A stretch of 64,000 bases of DNA from Eutreptiella sp. 'Long Island Sound 2002'. Lineage: Eukaryota; Euglenozoa; Euglenophyceae; Eutreptiales; Eutreptiaceae. The notes beneath the pieces were generated by a model. That model saw nothing but the letters and a program-made list of their open reading frames with translations, did no database searches and was not told the origin of the DNA. The position numbers and the translations under genes are program-made. Below, piece after piece: positions 1 through 10,282 of this stretch; the first letter of the stretch is position 1; every line of letters starts with the position of its first letter. The stretch is from NCBI GenBank assembly GCA_964036045.1, contig OZ038385.1:29449306-29513305 (forward strand), given 5' to 3'.

Positions 1-1
1 C

Positions 2-3000
2 CACCGCGACCCTGAGAACGCAGGGCTACCAACGACCACCGAGCAAGCGTCCACCATTCTCCAACTTACCACAACCTACCTGGACGCCCACCAGCTCCTA
101 GTGCACCCCCGCAAATCGGTCGGGGTGGCCCACGCCAAGACCCCCACCCCCCACATCCGGAAAGGCGAACCCCTACACCTGGAAGACACCACAGTTCACC
201 TGGGAGTCACACAGGCCACGCGGCACCACCACATCACACTCCCAAGCAAGCTAGAAGAGCGCCTCGCCCGGCTACCCCAAATTGCCAGGGGGGACCTCCT
301 GTCTACGCAGGGCCTGGCGTACTTCATGGAAGCGGTGCTCAACGCGGCCATCGGGTACCAAGCCCTGCACCTTTCACGCCCCGAAGACGCCCTACGCCAC
401 GCTCGACAGCAAGTGACGAAGGCATGGGCGCAACACGGAGGCTGGCCCACGTCTTTCCCCAAGGAGGCCATGATGGCGCACTGGCGCTACTACGGAGACA
501 ATACAGGCGCCCTGGTCGACATGGCCTATGCCAAACACGCAGCGCACCTCCTACACAGGGTGACACACAACCACCAACCTGAAGTTCGCGAGGCGGCAGC
601 CATACGCATAAACGAAGCGCAAATGGCCCGCAACACCTGCCCCCGGTAGATACTGGCGCAACACGGCGTCTCCACCTCCGTGGGCACTGGCATCTGGGCC
701 CAGCTACAACTCCTCCTACCGCACCACACACACGCCATCCTGACAAACCACCACTGCGATCAACAGTGGCCACTCGTGGCCACACACACCGACATCCACC
801 GACACCCGGCAGGAGAGGTGGACACCCTGCGCCTCGTGGGGGCCACCGTCACCATAGTGTATATCACCCCAACACAGATGAAGATCATGGCCCAATGCGA
901 CGCCCACCACGCCCCGTTCCTTTCCGACCCACAATGGCCAGCACGCCACGTCTTCCAAGCGTACCTCCGCGCATGTGCTACGAAGTCAGGGCGCGACATG
1001 CCGGGGCCCAAGGACATCGACACGGCGTACACAGCCTTCCAGCGCCAGCACCCCCGGCCCCGCCCGAGCGAGCACGAGACCCCCAACGACAGCGGCACGA
1101 CGCAGGAGGAGCCCACCCCGTCAGCCGAAGGCTGGACACCAGCCACCATCCTGCCACTAGCACCAAACGGCCACAAACATGCTACCCGCACTGTCCAGCG
1201 ACACCATGCCCCCTGGTCCATCCCCAAACACAATGCACCGGAGACCGATGTACCACCAGTCAGACACAGTGACCTGGGCATACCACGCACGTGCTGGCAC
1301 TGCGGCCCGGCAGCCCTCGACACTCCCTGGCCCCTGCTTCACCTCATCTCCACCCACTACCACACCCCCACCGCCGCCGCCACCGCCGACCAGCAGGCAT
1401 GGCTCTCCCCCTGGTTTCGCACGGTACCCCCAGACCACCCGGCGCACGTAGCCTGGACCCGAACACCCACGGCGACATGGACGTTCACCAACGAGCGGGC
1501 AGACCCGGACAGCGTGGCCATAGAGTACGACCGCTGCGACCCGCACCGAGCAGGACCTCACGAGGCACCCATGCGCCCCCTACAGCACAAATGCCCCACC
1601 CTCCGCGGCGACAGAGACGACAAGGAGCGGCGACAGACGATCACGTGCCAGAAGTTCCACCCCAATACGGGATACCTCTTGCACCTGATGTACGCGTATA
1701 TCACCCAGGGGCGCCCAGACAGGGGCCTCCTCCGCCTCACCCCACGAGCCCAGGCCATCATCACCCAGGGGATAGGCGTCTATGCAGCGCCACTACTGCA
1801 ACCCACGCAAATCACCGCCGGAACCGCCAAGGGGAACCCCATCTACGTCTATCACCCAACAGCAATTGCCCGCCTACCCGTACCCAGCGACACCGACATC
1901 ATCTACTTCACTGACGCATCCGGCACCCAGCAACGCACCCCGGCGGTCGGTTGCGCCTCCGTGCGCATCACCCGGCACGCGGAGGGCCTCCACGTGGAAC
2001 ACCACACCGGGGCCACCATCTTTGCGGCGTCCTCCCACGGCGAACTGCGCACCATGGCAGACGCCGTCACCGCCACACCGCCACCCACGACGATCCGGCC
2101 CCGCAACATCTGGGTAGTCGTGGACGCCACGGTCAACATCCACCTCACCAGGCGCCTTGCGGACCTGCCCCTCCACAAAGCACTCGAGTCCGGCCTCACC
2201 ACACAAGCGTTGGGACTATGGATGGCCTTCAAGGGCATGCACCCCCAGGACGCCCTACACATCGTCAAACAGGAGTCACACCGCTACCCATACGGCAATG
2301 GACGCGCAGACACGCAGGCCAAACACCAGAACACCAACCACACCCCAGGGCTCGAACACCTGCGACTGGACACCCCACACCACAGCCCCCTGCAGCACCT
2401 GCCCCCGATACCCCCGGCCACACAGCCCCCCCAATGGATGCCCGAGGACACGCCGTACACGGATCGAGACAAGCAGTACCACTACCCCACACCCATCCAG
2501 CAACTGGCCACCACACTGGGCCACCAAGCGAACACCGAACTCCTCCGACGCCTCGAAGACTCCGTCCACACCCCCCTCTACTACTCCGCCCTGCGCCCAG
2601 ATAGCCTCCCAGCACACCTACAAAAGCCGCGACTCCAACTCGCCCTCGAACAGCTTCCCCTCCTGACCCGGTACCACCGATGGTATGCGCGCCGCTCCAT
2701 CCACGTCCCCGCAGGATACACCAAATGCATCTGCAGCCACACGGAAGAAGAAACCTGGGACCACTTCAAGGTGTGCCCCCTGTACAGAGGACTGGACACC
2801 CTCACAGACTGGAACCCAACCCACACCATCGCACAGCACGCCTGATGGCTGACGCAGTCCCCGGCGACCCAGCAACTCACCACCGTCCTCAAGCAGACGA
2901 AGGTACTCGAGGCCGTCCGCAGGGGACTCGTCCCCACTGCCGTCTACACCTTGCTACGCACCCACGCGGAGGACCCCCAGGCCACGGCGGCACACATGCA

Positions 3001-3127
3001 GCGGACGGCCGTTGCCAAGACGGCGGAGCAGCTCACATACCGCACACACAAATACCTGCAGCATGCAGCAACCCTGCCCCAAACAGACCAAGCCCACCTC
3101 CTCAAACTCCTGTTCTACCAACCATGA
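2..3127 (+). pseudogene. L reverse transcriptase C-terminus, RNase H and zinc motif
   Basis: One reading frame is open from base 2 to TGA at 3125-3127, apart from TAG at 647-649 and TGA at 2843-2845. It starts after the reverse transcriptase active site with the thumb-like region typical of non-LTR elements (KSVGVA near 116-133). An RNase H domain follows at about 1890-2340, with its acidic residues in TDASG, GELRTMAD, VVVDA and NGRADTQA. A Cys/His motif (CIC...HFKVC, about 2728-2780) matches the C-terminal zinc motif of many LINE ORF2 proteins. Both internal stops are one C-to-T change away from a sense codon (CAG or CGA), so I read them as decay. The family role is target-primed reverse transcription. 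The assignment is confident but the subfamily is unknown. Confidence 0.8.
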
Positions 3128-3142
3128 GAACCTACCCCGTGA
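3128..3142 (+). other. Junction between L pol and ORF-a
   Basis: The pol stop overlaps an ATG (ATGA at 3124-3127), and a TGA in the pol frame at 3140-3142 closes the gap before ORF-a opens. The overlapping ATG opens a different frame that I do not believe codes. There is no spacer, repeat or tail here that would mark the end of one element and the start of another. Confidence 0.4.
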
Positions 3143-4906
3143 CATACCAACACAGAACCCCCACCACGTCTACACACCGTCCACCGAGCACAGCACTGGC
3201 ACAGCACACACGGGCACCACAGGCACCGCACACACTCCCACCAGCATGCCCGCGCCAGCAGCCCCCATCCCCCCACGCCGCCGTCCGTCCACAGGTACCA
3301 CCAACCGCCAGCCAACCCATGTCCCCTCTGCGTTCGCCAGCGGCTACCACAGACAGCCCTGCCCTGCAACCCAGACCGCTGGGTCTGCCTGGGAGCCGCG
3401 CACCGCCTCACCCACTGCCCCCACTGTGGGGACCTCAACCCCCACCACCGCGAGCGGCCCGCGGCCCCAGCCGCACCCCCCCCCGCCAGCCACCCCAGCT
3501 TCTTCGGGTTCCTCACCGACACCTTCCGGGACCGCCTGGGAGGGTACTACGTGGCGGACGCGGCGGACCACGCATGGACCATGGCTGTGGCCACAGGCAG
3601 CACACCCCTGCCCCCCCACAGCCCACCCCTACGCCACAGCGGAGGCGGCTTGAACGTGGCGGCCCGCCACATCCTCCTCGCCCTATACCTCCACCACCGT
3701 GACCTACACCTCCCAGACCCACAACTCCCGGCCCCCCAGGCAGCAGCCCTGACGCCAGAAGCGTGGGCCGACACGGCACCAGAGGAGATAGCAGCCTACC
3801 TCCGAATCACTTGCCGCCGGTTCAACAACGCCCTCGGCCGACGGAAGGGAACACCTTACCCACTCAGCGCACTCCTCTACCCGGCACACCAGCCCCATCC
3901 CGCACAACAGAAGCCCCCGGAGGGCTGGGCGTCTTTTCGGGACGCCCACCTGGCCGCCCCCGACGAGGCCACCGCCACACGGAAGGGCCTCACGGACCAG
4001 GAAACCTACGTCAGAGGCCTCAAGACGAGTCTCCAAGAGGCACACCGCTGGCACGCCCGCTCCCTGTCGCCCCCACGGGGACAGGGGGGTTCACCCGCCC
4101 CCGACACCCACCAGGCCAAGAAGACCAAGACAGGTCAGGGGGCCCGCCAACGCGCCCGCCAGCAGGGCGCGACGCCCCGACCAGGGCCCGGGTCCAGCCA
4201 CACCGCACCACCACACGCCCAGACCCCCGGCGCACACCAACAACACCGCCACCGCCAGCGCCCACCACCACCACCGTACCGCAGCACCCAAACCCTGCAG
4301 CCCAGTCAGCCACCACCGCCCAGACACGTCCACACCATGCCAGGACCACCGTACGCGCAGAGCCAGGGGACATGGCACCACCAACACCACCACCACGCCC
4401 CCATCCCTCCCAACCCCTACCCCACAATGCCCCCATGCTACAGCGACCCCCACCAGCTACATCCCCACCACGCCCCAGCACAACCAGGCCCAACGAACCA
4501 CCCACCCCACATAGCGCACATTACCGCACCACACCATCACGTATTCCACCACCACCAGCCCCCGCCACCACACCCACCAACGCCGGGGTACATCACACAA
4601 CCAGCACACCCTCAACACCATCACCACGCGGTCCGGCACCAACCGCCGCCCCCGCTACACGGGCCCACGACACACGAGCCACGGTACACCCCCATGGACC
4701 CGCGAGGAGCCGCGCACGCACACCAGCAACACCAGGGCCTAGTAGGAGCGCCCCACCACCCCCGGCAGCCCCCCCACCCACGCCCCATACAAGCGGGCAC
4801 CATCCACCAGCAGCCACCCATTACATACGGACCACAGCCCCACCCGGACGCTCATGCGGCCGCCTCCCACCCACACCCCGGCACCACAACCAGTCAAGAA
4901 CCGCAA
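3143..4906 (+). pseudogene. L ORF-a, zinc-finger and Pro/His/Gln-rich protein, broken by A1
   Basis: The frame is open from 3143 to the A1 insertion at 4907. Rejoined across A1 it stays open to the stop at 18706-18708. Near 3317-3440 it encodes closely spaced Cys/His pairs (CPLC, about 12 residues on a Cys, then CLGAAH and CPHC), which look like a RING- or PHD-like zinc fold. A compact central domain (about 3550-4070) and a long tail rich in Pro, His, Gln and Thr follow. L' at 47288-47952 keeps the same frame open with only scattered substitutions, which argues for real coding. The first good in-frame ATG is at 3581, inside the domain, so the start is unresolved. An ORF1-like nucleic-acid-binding role is inference; the protein family is not recognised. 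Confidence 0.5.
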
Positions 4907-4907
4907 G

Positions 4908-5702
4908 AGAAAAGTTTATAGTGGTTTCAACACTGTGTTTTTGCCTCTCCTGCTGCTTGCTGCTGGTGTAGGGTTTCCTGCTGCTTGTTTTTGGAGATGA
5001 AAAGCTTTTGTTTGCTGAAATACAGTCAATCCAGGATAGCCCAAGCCAGAGATATGCAAGGAGAAGAGAATCAGGATCAAAGCATGAAGGGCTGCAGTGT
5101 AACCAGTGAAAGATGAAAGAATATTCACAGCAACTGCAACTCAGGTCAAATCGGATTGCATATTCACAAAGATAGCTGAAATGTTTTGGAAAAGAGTTGG
5201 AAAACTGCCCCATGGTCACTCTATCTCCATAGTGCCATCTCAGGAGATGTGCACTCTTTGTTTTGGGTCCCATATGTGCTGAGGTGGCAGGGCATGTGGC
5301 GATGAGGTCACTGCCATGTCACATGGGATCTTCCTACTTAGCTAGGCTAACCGGGAATTGAACCCAGGACCTCTCAAAAAGAGGTGCCCAGCCCCCTAGG
5401 GTGCATACCACTAGGACAGCTAAGAATTCATGGAAAAACATAGATACATTCATAGGCTCTGCCCTGGATATGTCACTACTCAGTCAACTCAGTCAACTCA
5501 GGGAAAGATGAGTTGCCTCACATTGAAAGGGGATTAAGGGGTCCACTCCATATACTGATTGGGTGTTTGGTTCCATAGGTCAAAATGTGTTATCACCACT
5601 TTTGGTGGGGCCAATACTAAGATAAAAATGCATGGATGCTCAGTGCATCCCTAATACAACTAGAGTATGCCTCAAAGCATTGGAAAGGCACTTTTTCTTA
5701 CT
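4908..5702 (-). repeat. A1 3' LTR
   Basis: A 795-bp LTR matching 17733-18518. Its ends are AG...CT rather than TG...CA, and on the sense strand it starts AGTAAGAAAAAG and ends ATAAACTTTTCT. A polypurine tract adjoins it at 5703-5712. It contains the tRNA-like module at 5337-5424. Confidence 0.92.
5337..5424 (-). other. tRNA-like module in A1 3' LTR
   Basis: Read on the minus strand, this can fold like a tRNA. The 7-bp ends pair (CTTAGCT with AGCTAAG). A box A-like TGTCCTAGTGG, an anticodon-like arm ACCTC/GAGGT around a 7-base TTTTTGA loop, and a T-arm with box B-like GGTTCAATTCC follow in order. Seven extra bases separate the T-arm from the 3' end strand. It is not a functional tRNA gene; a captured tRNA or SINE head is likely. 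Confidence 0.55.
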
Positions 5703-5712
5703 CCCCCCTTGT
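5703..5712 (-). promoter_or_regulatory. Polypurine tract of A1
   Basis: On the sense strand AAGGGGGG directly precedes the 3' LTR. This is the expected primer site for plus-strand DNA synthesis, and the same tract lies at this place in A2 and A4. Confidence 0.8.
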
Positions 5713-6390
5713 GCTGTGCCGGGCACCACTGTCGCATTTTAGGAAAAAGGGATTTTTTCTTGGCCTTTCCTTGGTTTCCACATCTACTTTCAAATACCTA
5801 AAATTTTCCTCACACAGAAAAATGGGCGCTCACCATGGCTGGCGCTCTTTTGCTGCTCTGTTTGTAACATTTCCTACAGAAGACTCAGCGCTCATGGCGC
5901 TGCCGGGGCTCCTGTGGCTTGGTTGGGTTAGTTTCGGAGCATGCCAAAACATGTGCATGTGCATCCCTCCCTCCAAGACGCAGCGCGACACAAACCCAAC
6001 GCAAGACACAATATACACACTCGCATGGGTTCGCGTAAACGTGCTGGCGACCTGTGACCTGTCTTAGGGCGAAGGGAGTCGTAAAAAAAAAAATTGCCCC
6101 TTGGTGGGGTCTTGGGTTCTGCTCAGTCTCTCCAGGCTGCTGCGTTTCGGCCCGAACACGGCCTACTCAGCAAGGCTGCGCGTGGGTATCTGCAGAGGCA
6201 GGAATGGGAGAAATATGGACGAATCCGCGCAAAAGCGAAGCGACGACACCAAAATCCGTCAAATGACGGGCTAGAATTTTTCTAAGACAACACACCTGAG
6301 CAGAATCCAATTGTGCATCAGAAGCACATTTTTATAAAAATTATAGTCATCTCCAGGTTTTTTAAATCAAGAAATTCCTACGCATAAAAA

Positions 6391-6426
6391 GGCGGCGCGC
6401 AGGAGCGGCTCCTAGCGAAGCGCCGG
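6391..6426 (-). other. GC-rich hairpin in family A 3' region (A1)
   Basis: An inner AGGAG/CTCCT stem closes on a CCG loop and is flanked by GGCGC/GCGCC-type arms. It is nearly unchanged at 25587-25622 (A2) and 39480-39515 (A4), although the surrounding sequence has drifted. Confidence 0.5.
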
Positions 6427-6987
6427 AAAATGCAGAAATAATGGCATTATAAACGTATGTCTCACGTAGTCTTGAAAATGACCAGACACACATTAATAAA
6501 TAAACATACAGATTCCACCCACACTAATAGAAGAATCAAAAATCCAAGAATTCGAAAATCAACGAAAAGACTTCAATGAATCAGGTATAAACTACAGGTA
6601 TGCTCGTCTAGTATGCCGCATACACATTGCTCGTCTCGTGTCTCCGTGAACGAGTCTTGTAGCAGCGCTAACAACGATAGAACGCGATAGAGGGATTGAT
6701 TAGAAAGATTGCAGATGATTAGAGGTCAGATCAGGGTGATTAGACATACACACAAGTGCATAGCGACGTTCCTCGCTTGCGCCCCGTTGTTCTCCTCACC
6801 TTGCTTCACTCTCCAGCGGTAGGTAAGGTAGGTACGCCCAGGTGGGGCCACCTCCTGGTGGAGTTCGTGATTGCGGTCAAGATGGGCAGGTTTGCCCAAC
6901 ACAGTCGTGCATGCTCGTGCATTCACACACGCATTAAAGGGTAGGCCACGCGAAGTGCGCACGGTAAACCTTGTTTAGCCTACCCAG

Positions 6988-7027
6988 GGGCTCCTCTGTA
7001 CGTTCTTTAAGAGAACCTGAGGAGTCC
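6988..7027 (-). other. Covarying hairpin in family A 3' region (A1)
   Basis: The outer arms CTCCTC/GAGGAG and inner arms GTTCT/AGAAC close on a short loop. In A3 (45204-45244) the outer arms read CTCCACCC/GGGTGGAG, so both sides changed together. A4 (38869-38911) has the A3-like form with one mismatch. Confidence 0.6.
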
Positions 7028-7083
7028 CTTAACGCTTGCTTGCTTGACAGGGGAGCTGATCCATCAGCGTGTTTGCCCACAGT

Positions 7084-7128
7084 GTATTATAGGTCACACT
7101 GAGAAGCGTATAATACGTTGAGTGTGGC
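7084..7128 (-). other. Interleaved stems (pseudoknot-type pairing) in A1
   Basis: Segment GTATTATA (7084-7091) is complementary to TATAATAC (7109-7116). Segment GTCACACT (7093-7100) is complementary to AGTGTGGC (7121-7128), counting one G-U pair. The order is a-b-a'-b', so the pairs interleave. A3 keeps both pairings with a different b sequence (GGCTACCT/AGGTAGTC). Confidence 0.6.
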
Positions 7129-7227
7129 TTGGTTCCTCCGCCGCGAACACCCCTTCATTTGCCTTTGCTTTACAGGTGGGCAGGTAGGGTGATTGGTGCA
7201 GCAGCATATCATTTTTTTCATGCCCTG

Positions 7228-7611
7228 CTAAACAAGGGCGCAGATCACACAAACAAATAACTCCGCCTCTGCCTGTGGCAGAGCAGGGAGTCCGACCTCA
7301 TCGACATCTGCGCCGTGCACGCAAAAAGAGCACCTCTTCCCTCCAAGCCCTAGCAGGGGAAACGCGTTGTGGCGTCCCCTGTTAGGCCACAGTTGCTTAG
7401 CAGCGCTGTGTTCTCTTGTCTTCTTCACAGGAGGGTCGCTAGGACCCACGACATGTTCTTCAACAACACCCAGTAGAGTGTGCGTGTAGGAGTGGTAGTC
7501 CTGAGTGGGGGCTTGAGCCAGTTGCAGAAGTGCTCGCCCACCAGGATGGTGCCACTGTAGGGTGTGTAGACTCTGTAGTGCGTGTGTCACTGTCCCACCC
7601 GTTTCCTGCAA
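7228..7611 (-). CDS. Conserved small ORF downstream of A1 pol
   Basis: About 127 codons with no ATG at the start (it opens at TTG). The protein is recognisably the same in A3 (45427-45807) and, with a frameshift, A4 (38332-38601). All share a core with TVTHALQ-LHTLQWH and APTQDYHSY, although their DNA differs at many sites. The C-terminus has two Cys pairs, CSFC and CVIC, separated by about 25 residues, which suggests a zinc-binding end. I do not recognise the family. It occupies the position where some LTR elements carry an env-like or accessory gene, but no signal peptide or membrane segment is visible. Confidence 0.45.
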   Translation of the reverse strand: MQETGGTVTHALQSLHTLQWHHPGGRALLQLAQAPTQDYHSYTHTLLGVVEEHVVGPSDPPVKKTREHSAAKQLWPNRGRHNAFPLLGLGGKRCSFCVHGADVDEVGLPALPQAEAELFVCVICALV

Positions 7612-7972
7612 CTTTAGCAGGGTTGGTGGGCTGTGGCAGTGGTTAGGTCAGTGTTTTGGCCACTTAGCAAAAACGGCATTTTCATGCCTTCATAGCTTTT
7701 GGCCACCCCTCCCTGTAGTAGACAGATAGGTAGGGAAAACAATACCTGGATTAGTACGCTGGGTATTCCCCAAAGGTTTTGCGCCAGCACAGAAATTGGG
7801 CGCTTAGGGGAGGGGAGAACCGGGGCGTACCCCGTGGCATCAATAAGCCAACCCTTCAGGGTTTAGCAAGGGTGCAGACTTGGGTATAATTAGGACACCA
7901 CTTCTGCGGCTTCCTCTCAGGACCTTAGGAATAGCACACTCACACATACGCTTTGGCAGGTAAGGGTAAGGT

Positions 7973-9755
7973 TCAGTCCCTAGCTTTAGTCTTGGAGGCA
8001 AGCGTCTCAGCGAGCCTCAGCAACTCACCAAGGTTGTTCTGGGACAAGTAGTCCACCAGAACTGAGTTTAGGCGTCCCTCAGGTAGAACAAACGCAGAGA
8101 AGGGCTCCCAGGTGGCCTCTTCGACTCCAAACCCTTCCCAGAGGGTGAGGAAGCGCCAACCCTGGCGATAGCGGTGGCGTAGGACAGACTTCACCAGGTA
8201 GAAGCCCTCCTTACCCATCTCCTCAGCGTTCATGTCGGGGAGTTCACCTTCAACTTCCATAGGGCTGGCAGCCCCTTGTAGGTCCAGAGCGGCGATTTCC
8301 TCGTCGTTCAGCTCCCACTCCTCCCCACAGAGGTCTTCAGGATCATAGTAGCGCTTCAGGTGTTGAGCAGCGCACACCAGGGTCCCCCCTAGACGGGGAG
8401 AACACCGCACGGTGATACGGTGTCCATCCACTGATAGAATCTTGTACGGCCCGAAGTATGGGTCATCGCTGGTAGAGCGTGGCCAGGCGGGTAGTCGACT
8501 GTGGTGCACCAGCACCCAGTCCCCCTCTTGGTAGGTGGCCGGTACTCGGTGCTTGTTCTTCTTGTTCCACTGACGCTCCCTCACTCTCTGGAGCATAGCC
8601 TTGGCCTTGTCCACCTTCGCTTGTTGCTCTTGGACCCATTCACCCACAGAAGAATCGGTGTCCTCTGGATAGGGGGCATGTAGGAACCATGCCGGGCGCC
8701 CTAGGAATAGCTCATGGGGCGAGTAGCCAGTAGCTGAACTCTCTTGGGAGTTCATCATCAAGGATATGACGGGGAGTAGTCTCACCCAGTCTCTGGTGCG
8801 TTCAGCTTTGCACCATATCCGTACATTCTCCTTCAGGACACGGATCTGTCGCTCACATAGGGGGTTGCTCGTGTGCGAGTAGGGAATCCCTGTAGACACC
8901 TGGACATTGAGGGATCTCAGGACCCTCTTGTACCAACCAGTATCTGAGCGTACTCGTACGTCCCAATCGGAGTTGATCTCCTTGGGCGCCCCACAGACAC
9001 AAAACCACTCCTCCAGGAGTATCTTGATAGTCTCCTCCCCGGTAATGTGCTTGGTACATGGGAACACCCTGGTAAACCTGGTCAACACACAGGTTACCAC
9101 GAGGGCGAAGTCATAGCCCCCGAACTTAGGCATCTCCGTGTAGTCCACGTATAGAACACTGTTAGCACAGTGAGGGATGGGCAGGGTCGAGTAGAGACCT
9201 CTGTCCCTGATATCCCCTGGTTTACAGGACCTGCACGGGCACTTGTCCACGATAGGCTGGAGTGTCTTTCGCAGTTGGTCGTCAGTCCACGTAGTGTGGA
9301 ACCACTGCTTGAACAGCCTCAGGGTACGGTCAGCACCCACATGACCGCTGGACTCATGGGTCCACTTCAGCAGCGCTGGGACTCTGTCACTAGGAACCAC
9401 AATGCGGTCCTCGTGCCAGAGGTAGCTCTTGTCCCTCTTCCACTGGTCTTGATTGACCAGGAGGGATTCAAGGCGTTTCTCCAGGCGCTTGTAGATATCC
9501 CCAAACTCCTTCAGGTACTCCGATTGTTGGAGTCCATCCAGGGGGCGTATCATCGTCATGTTGAGGTCCAAGTGGACGTCCATACGGCTGAACGCCTCCT
9601 TAGCCAGCGCTTCAGACCGGGCACCAATCAGGGCGTCGAAGTTGTTGCGGCTGATGTAGTCGGTACACTCGTTCTTCACTCCCTGGATATGGTGTACCGT
9701 CAGCCGTAGTTGACTGAGGTAGGTCCACCAGCGCCGTAGCTTGGCCTTCTCAGGT
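7973..9755 (-). pseudogene. A1 pol, integrase and chromodomain part
   Basis: This is the C-terminal part of A1 pol, cut off from the reverse transcriptase by D at 9756. It has the integrase zinc-binding region (HESSGH ... CPCRSC) and the core with D, D and E in LYVDYTEM, INSD and NPLCERQ. A GPY/F-like region (PYFGPYK) and a C-terminal chromodomain (about 7990-8215, FLTLWEGFGVEEATWEP) follow. The family function is joining element DNA to the chromosome, with the chromodomain reading histone marks. The frame itself is intact to the TGA/TAG-type stop at 7973. Confidence 0.88.
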
Positions 9756-10282
9756 CACCTAGGATTTAATGAGGTCCAATTATCCCAGAACTGGTTGAAC
9801 CGCGAGATGAACTACAATTCGACTTTCAATGTGCGGCTCAACCTTTGTTTTGCACACCGGAGGTATTGTTCTGTTACTGATGCTTTGAATTTTCATCAAT
9901 TTTTTCTCATGTCACCCTATCCCAACCAGCAGGTGTAGTTTCTTGAGAAAAGCTGGCCTTCAGTCATGAAAATAGTCACTTTTGAAATGAACTGCTACTT
10001 GGCGTTTCAACGTGCGTTTCAATTAATTGAAGCGCAACTTGGCGTTTCAAAATGTATCTCAAGTAACTATTTAAGCAAACGTAGATTGAGGGTGGTAGGC
10101 TGGAGCTGCAGGCTTCCGGACTCATGTAACAGTAACTTGCCCTAACACAGTTGTGGAAGCAGTGCGAAAAGGCAGTGAGCAGGCCACAAAAACGTTATTC
10201 GTGAATTGAACCTCAACATAGCGTTTAAATCAGTATCTCAACTCTCTGGGCATAACATATTATTGCTTAACACTGTCAATAA

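Larger units (their letters stand above)
1..4907 (+). mobile_element. Non-LTR retrotransposon L, left part
   Basis: This is the left part of a C-rich element that continues at 18524 after excision of A1. It holds the C-terminal part of a reverse transcriptase/RNase H ORF (to 3127) and the first downstream ORF. The sense strand is strikingly C-rich and G-poor throughout, and this bias is the same on both sides of A1. The 5' part, including the reverse transcriptase active site, lies left of the window. A1 inserted at 4907/4908 and duplicated GCAAG (4903-4907 and 18519-18523). Confidence 0.85.
5713..7972 (-). other. A1 3' region between pol and 3' LTR
   Basis: About 2.2 kb, unusually long for this position. 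It is shared with A2 (24908-27146), A4 (38068-40205) and partly A3 (44972-46088). It contains a conserved short ORF (7228-7611), a covarying hairpin (6988-7027), interleaved complementary segments (7084-7128) and a GC-rich hairpin (6391-6426). The remainder toward the LTR has no convincing ORF. Confidence 0.7.

Noticed and set aside
2680-3702. A 340-codon + strand frame over the end of L pol
   Set aside because: It overlaps the supported pol frame and is a Pro/Arg-rich by-product of C-rich sequence.
5337-5424. A functional tRNA gene
   Set aside because: It has extra bases between T-arm and acceptor strand, weak box A and B, and occurs only as part of each A LTR.
7084-7300. Hammerhead ribozyme in the family A 3' region
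   Set aside because: A CTGATG occurs nearby on the sense strand, but the conserved GAAA core and the cleavage-site arrangement are missing.
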